Source of the DNA: CBDBCU01 sp965242615
GTDB taxonomy: Bacteria; Chloroflexota; Dehalococcoidia; Lucifugimonadales; UBA3495
Direction: 5' to 3'
Length of the DNA stretch: 64,000 nt
Assembly (NCBI GenBank): GCA_965242615.1
Contig: CBDESR010000004.1
Coordinates: 748,276-812,275, forward strand
Both the position numbers and the translations under genes were made by a program. The notes beneath the pieces were generated by a model. The model saw nothing but the letters and a program-made list of their open reading frames with translations, ran no database searches and was not told where the DNA came from. Below are positions 1 through 7,723 of the stretch, one piece after another; position 1 is the first letter of the stretch; every line of letters starts with the position of its first letter.

Positions 1-1718
1 AGGGGATAGACCCGGCCGCGGTTGGTGAAAAAGAGCAGGGTGTCGTGGGTGTCCACTACCACCAGGTCCATCAGGGCGTCATCCTCGCGGGTGGTCATTC
101 CCCGAACGCCCTTGCCGCCGCGGTTCTGGGTGCGGTAGGTGTCGCAGGGGATACGCTTGATGTAACCCTTCTGGCTGAGGGTAATCATCACATCCTGATG
201 GGGGATGAACTGCTCCGCGGACTGTTCGCCCACTTCCTCGCGCTCAATGCGGGTGCGGCGGGCGTCGCCGAAATCCTTTTTCAGTTTGCGGGTTTCCTTT
301 TTGATTTCGTTGAGGATTTTGGCCGGGCTGGACAGCAATTCCTCGAGGTTGGCGATGGTTTTGAGCAGGTCGTTGTGTTCCTTTTCCAGCCGTTCCCGTT
401 CCAAAGCAGCCAAGCGGCGGAGCTGCATATCGAGGATGGCTTGGGCCTGGATTTGGGACAAGTCCAGTTCATCCATCAAGTTGGTGCGGGCGGTTTCAGC
501 GGTGTCGGAACTGCGGATGATGGTGATGACTTGGTCGAGGACATCGAGGGCCAACAACAACCCTTGCAGGATGTGGTCGCGGTCCCGGGCCCGGCGCAGC
601 AGTTCCTCGGAACGGCGGCGGATGACTTCTTGGCGGTGTTCCACAAAGAGGGTCAAGGCTCGTTTCAGCGGCAAGACCTGGGGCTGCCCTTCGACCAGAG
701 CCAGCATAATGGCGTTAAAGGAAGTGCGGAGGGCGGTATGGCGGTAGAGGTTGTTGAGGACGATGTTGGCTTGGGCGTCCCGGCGCAGTTCAATGACAAC
801 CCGCATACCCTGGCGGTCCGATTCGTCCCGGATGTCGGAGATGCCGTCGATGCGCTTTTCCCGCACCAGTTGGGCGATTTTCTCGACCAGATTGGCTTTG
901 TTGACTTGGTAGGGGAGTTCGGTAACGAGGATGCGCTGGCGGCCGTTGCGGATTTCCTCGATTTCGGTAACGGCTTCCATAATGATGCGGCCGCGGCCGG
1001 TGGTGTAGGCGTCGATGATGCCCTGGACGCCGCGGATGACGCCGGCGGTGGGAAAGTCCGGGCCGGTGACCACTTTCATTAAATCCTCGGTAACGCAGTC
1101 CGGGTGGTCGATGACATGGCAGACGGCATCGCAGATTTCCGACAGGTTATGCGGCGGCAGGTTGGTGGCCATCCCCACGGCGATGCCGGTAGCGCCGTTG
1201 ACCAGCAGATTGGGCAGGCGGCTGGGCAGCACCTGGGGTTCGTGGAGGGAGTCGTCGAAGTTCAGGGTGTAGTCGACGGTGTTCAGGTCGATGTCGGCCA
1301 GCAGTTCCTCGGCGATGGCGGCGAGGCGGGCTTCAGTGTAGCGCATCGCCGCCGGGGGGTCGCCGTCGACGCTGCCGAAGTTGCCCTGGCCGTCGATGAG
1401 GGGATAGCGCATCGAGAACAGCTGGGCCATCCGCACCAGGGCGTCATAGACCGGGGTATCGCTGTGGGGATGGTACTTTCCGAGGACTTCGCCGACGATG
1501 CGGGCGCTTTTGCGGTGGGCCTGGTTGGGGCGCATCCCCATTTCGTGCATGGCGTAGAGGATGCGGCGCTGCACCGGTTTCAGCCCGTCGCGCACATCGG
1601 GCAAGGCCCGGGAGACGATGACGCTCATGGCGTAGCTGAGGTAGGAAGTCCGCATTTCCTCTTCGATGCGGATGGGGCGGATACGGCCCGCCGGGGGCGG
1701 TGGGGTAGCGGTTACCAT
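1..1718 (-). CDS. gyrA: DNA gyrase subunit A, 3' end cut by window edge
   Basis: Breakage-reunion subunit of DNA gyrase, which introduces negative supercoils with GyrB. The frame is open from ATG at 1718 to base 1, about 572 codons, so the C-terminal beta-pinwheel lies outside the window. The start context is typical: EEEMRTSYLSYAMSVIVSRA and RDGLKPVQRRILYAM, followed by the active-site region RYTEARLA with catalytic Tyr127 (codon at 1340-1338). The quinolone-determining stretch reads HPHSDTPVYDA, so the residues equivalent to E. coli 81, 83 and 84 are Ser, Thr and Pro. A GGAGCA ribosome site sits just before the ATG, only 12 bases after the stop of the upstream nuclease gene, so gyrA may be read through from the restriction-modification genes. 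Identification is secure. Confidence 0.97.
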   Translation of the reverse strand, partial: MVTATPPPPAGRIRPIRIEEEMRTSYLSYAMSVIVSRALPDVRDGLKPVQRRILYAMHEMGMRPNQAHRKSARIVGEVLGKYHPHSDTPVYDALVRMAQLFSMRYPLIDGQGNFGSVDGDPPAAMRYTEARLAAIAEELLADIDLNTVDYTLNFDDSLHEPQVLPSRLPNLLVNGATGIAVGMATNLPPHNLSEICDAVCHVIDHPDCVTEDLMKVVTGPDFPTAGVIRGVQGIIDAYTTGRGRIIMEAVTEIEEIRNGRQRILVTELPYQVNKANLVEKIAQLVREKRIDGISDIRDESDRQGMRVVIELRRDAQANIVLNNLYRHTALRTSFNAIMLALVEGQPQVLPLKRALTLFVEHRQEVIRRRSEELLRRARDRDHILQGLLLALDVLDQVITIIRSSDTAETARTNLMDELDLSQIQAQAILDMQLRRLAALERERLEKEHNDLLKTIANLEELLSSPAKILNEIKKETRKLKKDFGDARRTRIEREEVGEQSAEQFIPHQDVMITLSQKGYIKRIPCDTYRTQNRGGKGVRGMTTREDDALMDLVVVDTHDTLLFFTNRGRVYP

Positions 1719-1730
1719 AGTTACTGCTCC

Positions 1731-2702
1731 TTATTGGGCGATTTGGTTCATCATTTGGGCGACGGGCGTCCACACCAGTCGGAAGGGGTAATCCCCACCG
1801 CCGCCGCCAGCGCGGTGGCCGCCAAAGTTAGGGGTTAAGTACCCGCGCAAGACGGTAAAGTCGTATGCGAAATCACCATTAGCTTCGGCATTTCCCTGGA
1901 TGAAATTCAGCCAAGCGGCATAAGCAGGTTGCTCCCGGAGATTGTAGGCTTCACTCAGAGAAGCCGCGCCAACCGGCTCCAGATAGTTCGGGTGTTCCTG
2001 GAAAAACCGTTGCACGGCATAATAGCCCTGCTTGAGATGGCCGGTTCTGTTGTTTCCGTCTTGGTTAAAGTAGATTTTCCTGACTTCATCCGCTACAAAC
2101 TCGGTATGAGTAGAGAGAAAATCGATAAACGCGGTAATTGGCCGCAAGGGAATTGGTCCGGTTGCCGGTGGCGGCAAGGCTTCGCGCATCAGGTCAAGGA
2201 GAGCTTCCTTTTCGTGGGTCTGGCTTTGACACCAGGATACGAATTCGCGCAGCTGGGCCAATGTGGCTATGGACAGTTCGTCACGGACCGAGTGGATATA
2301 GTCCGTCAACTCCGGCATCTCCGTTGGGCTTACCAGCCGGATAATTTCAATGTTTCCGCCAAATCCGCCGCGGGTCAGGTTTGCGGAGCCGGCGATACCG
2401 ACTTGGCTGTTGGCTACGATGAACTTGGCATGAAGGCGTTCCGAGATGCGTAGGTCAACCTGAGGAGATGCCGGTAGTCCCGCGATGAAGTCCAGCAAGC
2501 CATCGGGTTCGCTGGCTCCGGTCAGCCAATCCCGGGCGTCGAACTTGGTCCACACTTCCACCCGGGAGAGGCTGGACGGCAAGGATTCTGACAGAATGTC
2601 GATACCCGGCCGGGTGATGAACGGACTACAGATGTGCAAGGACTCGGTAGCCGCCCGGGCGATCTGGGTAAGGTCGTTTATGTTCGGGGTTTGCCAAGGC
2701 AT
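1731..2702 (-). CDS. PLD-superfamily nuclease, probable restriction endonuclease
   Basis: Protein of 323 residues. It carries one phospholipase D-type motif, HAKFIVANSQ then GSANLTRGG (His91, Lys93, Asn108), in the form seen in BfiI/NgoFVII-like restriction enzymes, where a single HxK motif per chain works in a dimer. The N-terminal half holds this fold. The C-terminal ~150 residues have no motif I recognise and could be a DNA-recognition domain. It lies 36 bases downstream of a DNA methyltransferase on the same strand, the usual layout of a type II restriction-modification pair. Nuclease identity is inferred from the motif plus the neighbour. A phospholipase or a non-specific PLD nuclease is possible but less likely in this context. 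Confidence 0.8.
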   Translation of the reverse strand: MPWQTPNINDLTQIARAATESLHICSPFITRPGIDILSESLPSSLSRVEVWTKFDARDWLTGASEPDGLLDFIAGLPASPQVDLRISERLHAKFIVANSQVGIAGSANLTRGGFGGNIEIIRLVSPTEMPELTDYIHSVRDELSIATLAQLREFVSWCQSQTHEKEALLDLMREALPPPATGPIPLRPITAFIDFLSTHTEFVADEVRKIYFNQDGNNRTGHLKQGYYAVQRFFQEHPNYLEPVGAASLSEAYNLREQPAYAAWLNFIQGNAEANGDFAYDFTVLRGYLTPNFGGHRAGGGGGDYPFRLVWTPVAQMMNQIAQ

Positions 2703-2738
2703 AGGCGCTGTTCTCCGGGAACCGATGGGAGTATGGGG

Positions 2739-4157
2739 TTAAAGTGGCAACTTGGGCTGTGGCCCCGCCGCATCAGATTCCGGGTCTGCTTCCGGGACAG
2801 CATCGGAAATCCCGGCGCCGGTTTGTCCCGTACCTTTCAACCTTTTCTCCGTGGCAATCAGGGTGACTTGGTCCCCGCTCACCAGGTAAGAGGATGGCTC
2901 ATCCTCGACAACTTGCCGTACTAAGCTTTCCAATTCCAAGCTGTCGGCTGCCTTCGCGTACAAGGTTTCCAGTATCTCGAGGACCGTCCGATAGCGCATT
3001 GGCCCGTTCAGGTTGCGCCGGTTTTTGTAATCCCGGCACAAATAACCGTCGGCCGTTACCACCGGGTCAGTTGAATGGCTTTGCTCAAACCGCCCGTTCA
3101 GTTCAATCCACGCCGCCCGCTTCTGGGATTTGGCCCGGGTCGTGTCGGACAGGGCCAAGCAGGTCAGTTCGTCGAAATCGGAGCGCAGGGAAGTTACATC
3201 AATCCGGGTTAGCCACCAAGCCAGGGTTTTGGCTACATCGACAATAGCCATTGACCGGCCTTCGTTCCGGAGCGCCTCGAACTTGATGATAGCTGATGCT
3301 AGAGAACAAACCTCGGAAGGCTGCTGGTAGCCGAGACGCCGCGCCGTTTCCATGGCGTAATCCTCGGATATTTCGATGGCTAACCAGCGTCGCCCCAAAC
3401 TCCGGGCTACTTTGGGTAGAGTTCCGCTGCCCGAGAAAGGATCCAAGAGCAGGTTGCCCGGTTGCGAACAAGCCCGCACTAATTTTTCGCTGATTTCCTC
3501 CGGGAACACGGCAATATGGGAGCTTTGCTCAACGGCACCGAAAGCCACCCGGTCAACTTCCCACACATTGCCGGGATTCCGTCCCCAAAAATTGTTGCGC
3601 TTGTCCAGTTCTTTGGGCCTTTCCCGGATTTGGTCGACGTCGAAACAGGGTTCAGCAGCACGCCCATCGGGTTTGACGTACCACAGGATGGTTTCGTGCT
3701 TATTGGTCAGTTTTTTCTTGAAGGCTATGCCGCCGAAGTAACGCCAGATTATGCGGTCCCAAAGGATTGCAGGGTAGGGATTGCCCTTAAAATGCTGATA
3801 CGTCAGCATATCAATGGGCAATAGGTCGCCGGGAATGCCGGTTTGAGCTTGGGTATAGCCGGTTTGCCAAAAGGCCGAGCCGTTAGACCGTAGCACGCGC
3901 TTGATTTCCCCGATGGCCCGTGCCAGAAATTTGCCGTAGGCTTCTTGAGACGAGAGGTCGGGTTGACCGCTTTGGTACTGCTTGTCAATGTTGTAGGGCG
4001 GGCTGGTATGCACCAGGTCGACGCAGCCCTCGGGCAGGTACTTCAGCAAGTCAAGACAATCTCCAACCACGACGTGATTCTCGACCAGGGGCAGACCGCC
4101 CTCGCGTATCCGACTGACAAAGTCGTCGCGGGTCAGGATGAAATCTTGAATACCCAT
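2739..4157 (-). CDS. DNA methyltransferase (beta class, N4-cytosine or N6-adenine) of a type II R-M pair
   Basis: Protein of 472 residues that would methylate the recognition site of the adjacent nuclease. The catalytic motif IV, HTSPPYNID (residues 50-58), comes before the AdoMet-binding motif I, LLLDPFSGSGT (about residues 234-244), which is the beta-class order. TSPPY is common in N4-cytosine enzymes. The first ~265 residues are the methylase. The last ~190 residues form an extension rich in charged residues without a recognised motif, ending in a low-complexity acidic tail. The gene precedes the PLD nuclease by 36 bases and probably shares its mRNA. The base specificity cannot be read from the sequence. 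Confidence 0.9.
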   Translation of the reverse strand: MGIQDFILTRDDFVSRIREGGLPLVENHVVVGDCLDLLKYLPEGCVDLVHTSPPYNIDKQYQSGQPDLSSQEAYGKFLARAIGEIKRVLRSNGSAFWQTGYTQAQTGIPGDLLPIDMLTYQHFKGNPYPAILWDRIIWRYFGGIAFKKKLTNKHETILWYVKPDGRAAEPCFDVDQIRERPKELDKRNNFWGRNPGNVWEVDRVAFGAVEQSSHIAVFPEEISEKLVRACSQPGNLLLDPFSGSGTLPKVARSLGRRWLAIEISEDYAMETARRLGYQQPSEVCSLASAIIKFEALRNEGRSMAIVDVAKTLAWWLTRIDVTSLRSDFDELTCLALSDTTRAKSQKRAAWIELNGRFEQSHSTDPVVTADGYLCRDYKNRRNLNGPMRYRTVLEILETLYAKAADSLELESLVRQVVEDEPSSYLVSGDQVTLIATEKRLKGTGQTGAGISDAVPEADPESDAAGPQPKLPL

Positions 4158-4180
4158 AATCGGATAGTCCCTTTTAGGGG

Positions 4181-4882
4181 CTACTGCTCCTTACCCGAAT
4201 AGCCCTCCGCCCTTTCGTAAAAGGCGGCGAACAGGTTGGCGAAACTGCGCGGCACTTCCTCCTGCCGCTCCGGGTGGCACTGGAGGCCGATGACCCAGCT
4301 GTGGGCCGGGCTTTCCAGTCCCTCAATAATTCCATCCGCGACCGCATAGGCGCTGGTCAGCAGGCGGGGCGAGCGTTGGGCTTCCCGCAAGCCTTGGTGA
4401 TGCCGGCTGTTGACCCGGAAAAAGCCGGCGCTGCCCACAATGGCGGCGGTTTTGGCCCCGGGGGCCAGGTAAATCAGATGTTTGGACGATTCCCAACAGC
4501 CATCAGACCGCTCGGCTTTATGCCCGGGCAAATCCTGTAGCAGCTGCCCGCCCATAGCTACATTGAGCAGCTGCATCCCCCGGCAGATGGCCAGTATCGG
4601 CAGATCCCGGGCCAAGGCGTAGTCCAGCAAGGCCAACTCCAGGTCGTCCAGGGGGCGGCACAGCTCCAAGTCGGCGGCCGGATCGGGTGCGGCGTGGTAC
4701 AAAGCCGGATCGACATCCGGGCCGCCGCTCAGCAGCAGCCCGCCGACGCCCTTTAAGAGCCGCGGGGCGGGGCCGGCATCCGGCGGGGTCAGCAAACGCA
4801 CCTCCGCGCCCAAGTCGGTCATTACTTGAGCGTAGCGGAGGCTGTTGCGCTGGTCGATGGAAGTGATGGCTACAGTAGTCAT
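4181..4882 (-). CDS. Class I glutamine amidotransferase-like hydrolase, PuuD/peptidase C26 family
   Basis: Protein of 233 residues. The nucleophile elbow LAICRGMQLLNV gives Cys100, and QCHPERQEE gives the His203/Glu205 of the triad. SRHHQG (about 159-164) is typical of gamma-glutamyl-gamma-aminobutyrate hydrolases, as is the early LLSGGPDVDPALY. The family hydrolyses gamma-glutamyl amide bonds, for example in putrescine breakdown. No other putrescine-pathway gene is nearby, so the substrate is open. It ends 23 bases before the methyltransferase start and may head that transcript. Its own promoter appears to be TACAAT at 4893-4898, ten bases before the ATG, which leaves almost no 5' leader. 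Confidence 0.88.
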   Translation of the reverse strand: MTTVAITSIDQRNSLRYAQVMTDLGAEVRLLTPPDAGPAPRLLKGVGGLLLSGGPDVDPALYHAAPDPAADLELCRPLDDLELALLDYALARDLPILAICRGMQLLNVAMGGQLLQDLPGHKAERSDGCWESSKHLIYLAPGAKTAAIVGSAGFFRVNSRHHQGLREAQRSPRLLTSAYAVADGIIEGLESPAHSWVIGLQCHPERQEEVPRSFANLFAAFYERAEGYSGKEQ

Positions 4883-4892
4883 TGCTTGACAT

Positions 4893-4898
4893 ATTGTA
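4893..4898 (-). promoter_or_regulatory. -10 element TACAAT (with TG extension) for the amidotransferase gene
   Basis: On the minus strand the sequence reads TGCTACAAT and then 10 bases to the ATG at 4882. Transcription would begin only about three bases before the start codon, and no Shine-Dalgarno sequence fits in that space. Confidence 0.55.
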
Positions 4899-5001
4899 GC
4901 AGAAAGGGGGCGGGATTTATAGCAGAGAGGGGACAGGATTTACAGGGTTTGGCGGTCAGTAATGGGCCGGTTCCGGCAATTTGGCGCAGAGGGCGCTGTG
5001 C

Positions 5002-5007
5002 TATAAT
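5002..5007 (+). promoter_or_regulatory. Extended -10 TGCTATAAT, leaderless-type promoter
   Basis: TATAAT with an upstream TG ends seven bases before the ATG at 5015, so the expected transcription start coincides with the start codon. No ribosome-binding site is present. This also argues for 5015 as the true start over in-frame upstream codons, which fall within or before the promoter. Confidence 0.7.
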
Positions 5008-5014
5008 CCCGGCT

Positions 5015-7690
5015 ATGCTGGAAGCGACGCCCCGGAATAACCCTCTGCCGCCCCGACTTGCCGACCATTGGCGTGCGGCGGCCAACTTTCTGACGGCTCA
5101 CGGCGCGCTGGTTATCTGTGCCCTGTTTCTGCTGGTGGGCGTCCTTATTCTGGATGACTACGGTGTGGCTTGGGATGAGCTTATCTCGCGGAAAAATGCG
5201 ATTATGAGCCTGGATTATATTCGGGGCAATAATGATGACTTGCTGACCTACCGGGACCGGGTGTGGGGCGTGGCCTTTGAGCTGCCGCTCCTGCTGGCCG
5301 AGCGGGCCCTGGGGTTGACGGACAGCCGGGATATTCATCTACTCCGCCATATCTTGACCCATATTTTCTTTGTTGTCGGCGGTTTCTTTGGCTACCGGCT
5401 GGCGTATCGGCTGTCGGGCAATCGGCTGATTGCGCTCGCTGCGCTGCTGCTGTACCTGCTGCATCCCCGGCTTTATGCCCATTCCTTCTTTAACAGCAAG
5501 GATATTCCCTTTTTCAGTATGTTCGTCATTGCCATGTATTTGGTGGAGCGGGCTTTCCGCAAGGATACGGTAGGGGCATTCATCCTGGGCGGCGTTGCCG
5601 TGGGGCTGCTGACCAACATTCGGGTTATGGGGATAATACTGGTTCCGGCGGTGGTGGCGCTGCGGGGAGTTGACCTTTGGCTAGCGGGCGGCGGGAGCGC
5701 GCGGCGGCGGATTCTGCTGACCGGCGGCGGGTTCATTCTGGTGGCGATAGTTACCCTGTATGCGGCTTGGCCCTACCTATGGGGCGATCCCGGCGGACGT
5801 TTTGTCGAATCTTTCCTGAGATTTTCCGCAATTGAAAACGAAGTGCAGCAGTTGTTCCGGGGGCAGTGGATTACTGAGGAAGTGCCGCCGGACTATGTCC
5901 CGGTGTGGTTTGCCATAACTACCCCGCCGGCGGCGCTGCTGCTGGGCTTGGTTGGGGCTATGGTAGTGGCTTATCGCGGCATTGCCCGGCCGCGCAGCAT
6001 TTGGGGCAACAGCGTCCGGCGGTTTGAGTTGCTGCTGCTGGCTTGCTTTATTTTGCCGGCGCTGGGGATAATTCTGCTGGAATCTAACCTATACAACGGC
6101 TGGCGGCATATGTTTTTCATCTATGCGCCGGGTTGCCTGCTGGCGGCGTTAGGATTGGGCTGGCTGCTGCGGACTTTGCCGGCTGGATATTGGCGGGCCG
6201 GAGTGGTCGGTTTGGCCGGGGTTGGAGCCGGATTGACCGGATTGCAGATGATGCAGCTGCATCCCTATCAGCAAGTTTATTTCAACTTTCTGGTGGATCG
6301 GGAAACGCCGGGGTATCTGGGGACGCAGTATGACTTGGACTACTGGGGGTTGTCGGCGTACGAGGGTTTGCAATATCTGGTAGCGGCATATCCGGAGCAG
6401 CCAATCGAAGTTGACTGGCGTCCGGCCGACGACCGGCGAATGCTGGCGGCGGCGGATCGGAGGCGAATAAGGATAAGGGCCCCGGAGGATGCCGAGTTTT
6501 ACGTGGGGTTTCAGCGCAATTTAGCTTTCGACGGCAGTTTGCGCCCCGTACCGGAATCGGCTTTATATACCCGGCGCATCTACAACAGCGCCATACTGGT
6601 AGTGGCGCAGTATGCTGACCTGCGGCGGCGGTGGGAAGGGGAGTATCAGTCGGTTAAGGCCGGGGAGTTGTTGGCTAGTTCCAAGTTTGACTTGTACCGG
6701 CGGGGCAATACGCTGACTTATGTCAAGGAGCCGTGCGGATACGCGGACTGGGAGGGACGGTTCTCGCTGGATGCGGCGCCGCGGAAGGCGGCGGATTTGC
6801 CTTGGCGACAGCGGCGGCAGGGTTTTGAGGACCGGGGTTTCAGTTTCTACGCGCAGGGGCAGATGTTTAACGGCAAATGCGCGTCTCCGGCGTTGCTGCC
6901 GGACTATCCCCTGGCGGAAATCCGGACCGGGCAGTATCAGGACTGGGGAGTGCGGATTGACCTGCGGGAGCCGGAATACCGGGCAGAGTACGCGGCGGTT
7001 ACGGCCGGCACTCCGCTAATCCGCTCTGATTTTAAGGTCTATCGGCAGGATAACCAGCTGATTTACACGAAATGGCCGTGTAGGGAGGGGGACACGGGGG
7101 AGCGGTTTGCGCTGCATTTGTGGACGGTTCAGGAGGCGGATTTGCCGGCGGAGCGGCGGCGATATGGTTTTGACAATCGGGATTTTTCCTTTGAGCAGTA
7201 CGGGGTGCGGTTCGGCTATAAGTGTCTAATCAAAGTGCCGCTGCCGGATTACCCGATTACGGCAATAGAAACCGGTCAATTTGAGGCGGCGGGGAGAATC
7301 TGGACGGGAAGGGTGGATTTGAGCGGGGCGGCTTACCGAACGGTATATCCCGAGTTGACGGCCGGGGAGCCGGGGCTGCGGGCGGTTTTTGACCTTTACC
7401 GGCAAGAGGGGATGTTGGTTTATGTCAAGGAGGAGTGCCGGGAGGGGGATGCGGCGGCGCGGTTTTCGCTGCATCTGTGGCCGGTAAGCGTCGCGGATTT
7501 GCCGGCGGAGCAACGGGAACGGGGGTTTGAGAACCGGGATTTTTCCTTTGAGCAGTATGGGGCGCGGTTTGACGGCAAGTGTATGGCGGTGGTGCCGCTG
7601 CCGGATTACCCGATTGATGAAATTTGGACGGGGCAGTTCATTCCCGGGGAAGGCGCGTTGTGGGACGGGAAGTTGACGGTGGAGCGGTAA
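5015..7690 (+). CDS. GT-C (GT39/PMT-like) membrane glycosyltransferase with three C-terminal Cys-pair repeats
   Basis: Protein of 891 residues. The N-terminal ~450 residues are polytopic. The first membrane segment (31-46) is followed by DDYGVAWDE (47-55), the acidic first-loop signature of GT-C enzymes that use polyprenyl-phosphate sugars. HPRLYAHSFFNSKD and AWPYLWGDP are further family-like motifs. After the last membrane segment (near residue 420) a soluble tail carries three copies of an ~85-residue repeat starting near residues 557, 671 and 791: FDLYR..N.LTYVKEPC, then GF.NRDFSFEQYG, then FDGKC and PLPDYPI. Each copy has one Cys at each of two fixed places. It is the first of three tandem paralogues, 33 bases before the next. 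The glycan target is unknown; attachment of sugar to a lipid or protein on the outer face is inferred from the family. Confidence 0.85.
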   Translation: MLEATPRNNPLPPRLADHWRAAANFLTAHGALVICALFLLVGVLILDDYGVAWDELISRKNAIMSLDYIRGNNDDLLTYRDRVWGVAFELPLLLAERALGLTDSRDIHLLRHILTHIFFVVGGFFGYRLAYRLSGNRLIALAALLLYLLHPRLYAHSFFNSKDIPFFSMFVIAMYLVERAFRKDTVGAFILGGVAVGLLTNIRVMGIILVPAVVALRGVDLWLAGGGSARRRILLTGGGFILVAIVTLYAAWPYLWGDPGGRFVESFLRFSAIENEVQQLFRGQWITEEVPPDYVPVWFAITTPPAALLLGLVGAMVVAYRGIARPRSIWGNSVRRFELLLLACFILPALGIILLESNLYNGWRHMFFIYAPGCLLAALGLGWLLRTLPAGYWRAGVVGLAGVGAGLTGLQMMQLHPYQQVYFNFLVDRETPGYLGTQYDLDYWGLSAYEGLQYLVAAYPEQPIEVDWRPADDRRMLAAADRRRIRIRAPEDAEFYVGFQRNLAFDGSLRPVPESALYTRRIYNSAILVVAQYADLRRRWEGEYQSVKAGELLASSKFDLYRRGNTLTYVKEPCGYADWEGRFSLDAAPRKAADLPWRQRRQGFEDRGFSFYAQGQMFNGKCASPALLPDYPLAEIRTGQYQDWGVRIDLREPEYRAEYAAVTAGTPLIRSDFKVYRQDNQLIYTKWPCREGDTGERFALHLWTVQEADLPAERRRYGFDNRDFSFEQYGVRFGYKCLIKVPLPDYPITAIETGQFEAAGRIWTGRVDLSGAAYRTVYPELTAGEPGLRAVFDLYRQEGMLVYVKEECREGDAAARFSLHLWPVSVADLPAEQRERGFENRDFSFEQYGARFDGKCMAVVPLPDYPIDEIWTGQFIPGEGALWDGKLTVER

Positions 7691-7710
7691 GGTCGCCCTT
7701 TACCTTATGC

Positions 7711-7716
7711 TATAAT
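7711..7716 (+). promoter_or_regulatory. Extended -10 TGCTATAAT, leaderless-type promoter
   Basis: It lies in the 33-base gap between the first two GT-C paralogues and ends seven bases before the ATG at 7724. This shows that the second gene can be transcribed on its own despite the tandem layout. Confidence 0.7.
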
Positions 7717-7723
7717 CCCGCCT

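Noticed and set aside
45..1082. 345-codon open frame on the plus strand opposite gyrA
   Set aside because: It is the antisense of the conserved gyrA frame. Its translation is low-complexity, and the gyrA motifs lie on the other strand.
6687..7690. Regularly spaced repeats that might suggest a CRISPR-like array
   Set aside because: The repeats are ~340-360 bases apart, divergent at the DNA level and in frame in a protein. They are protein-domain repeats.
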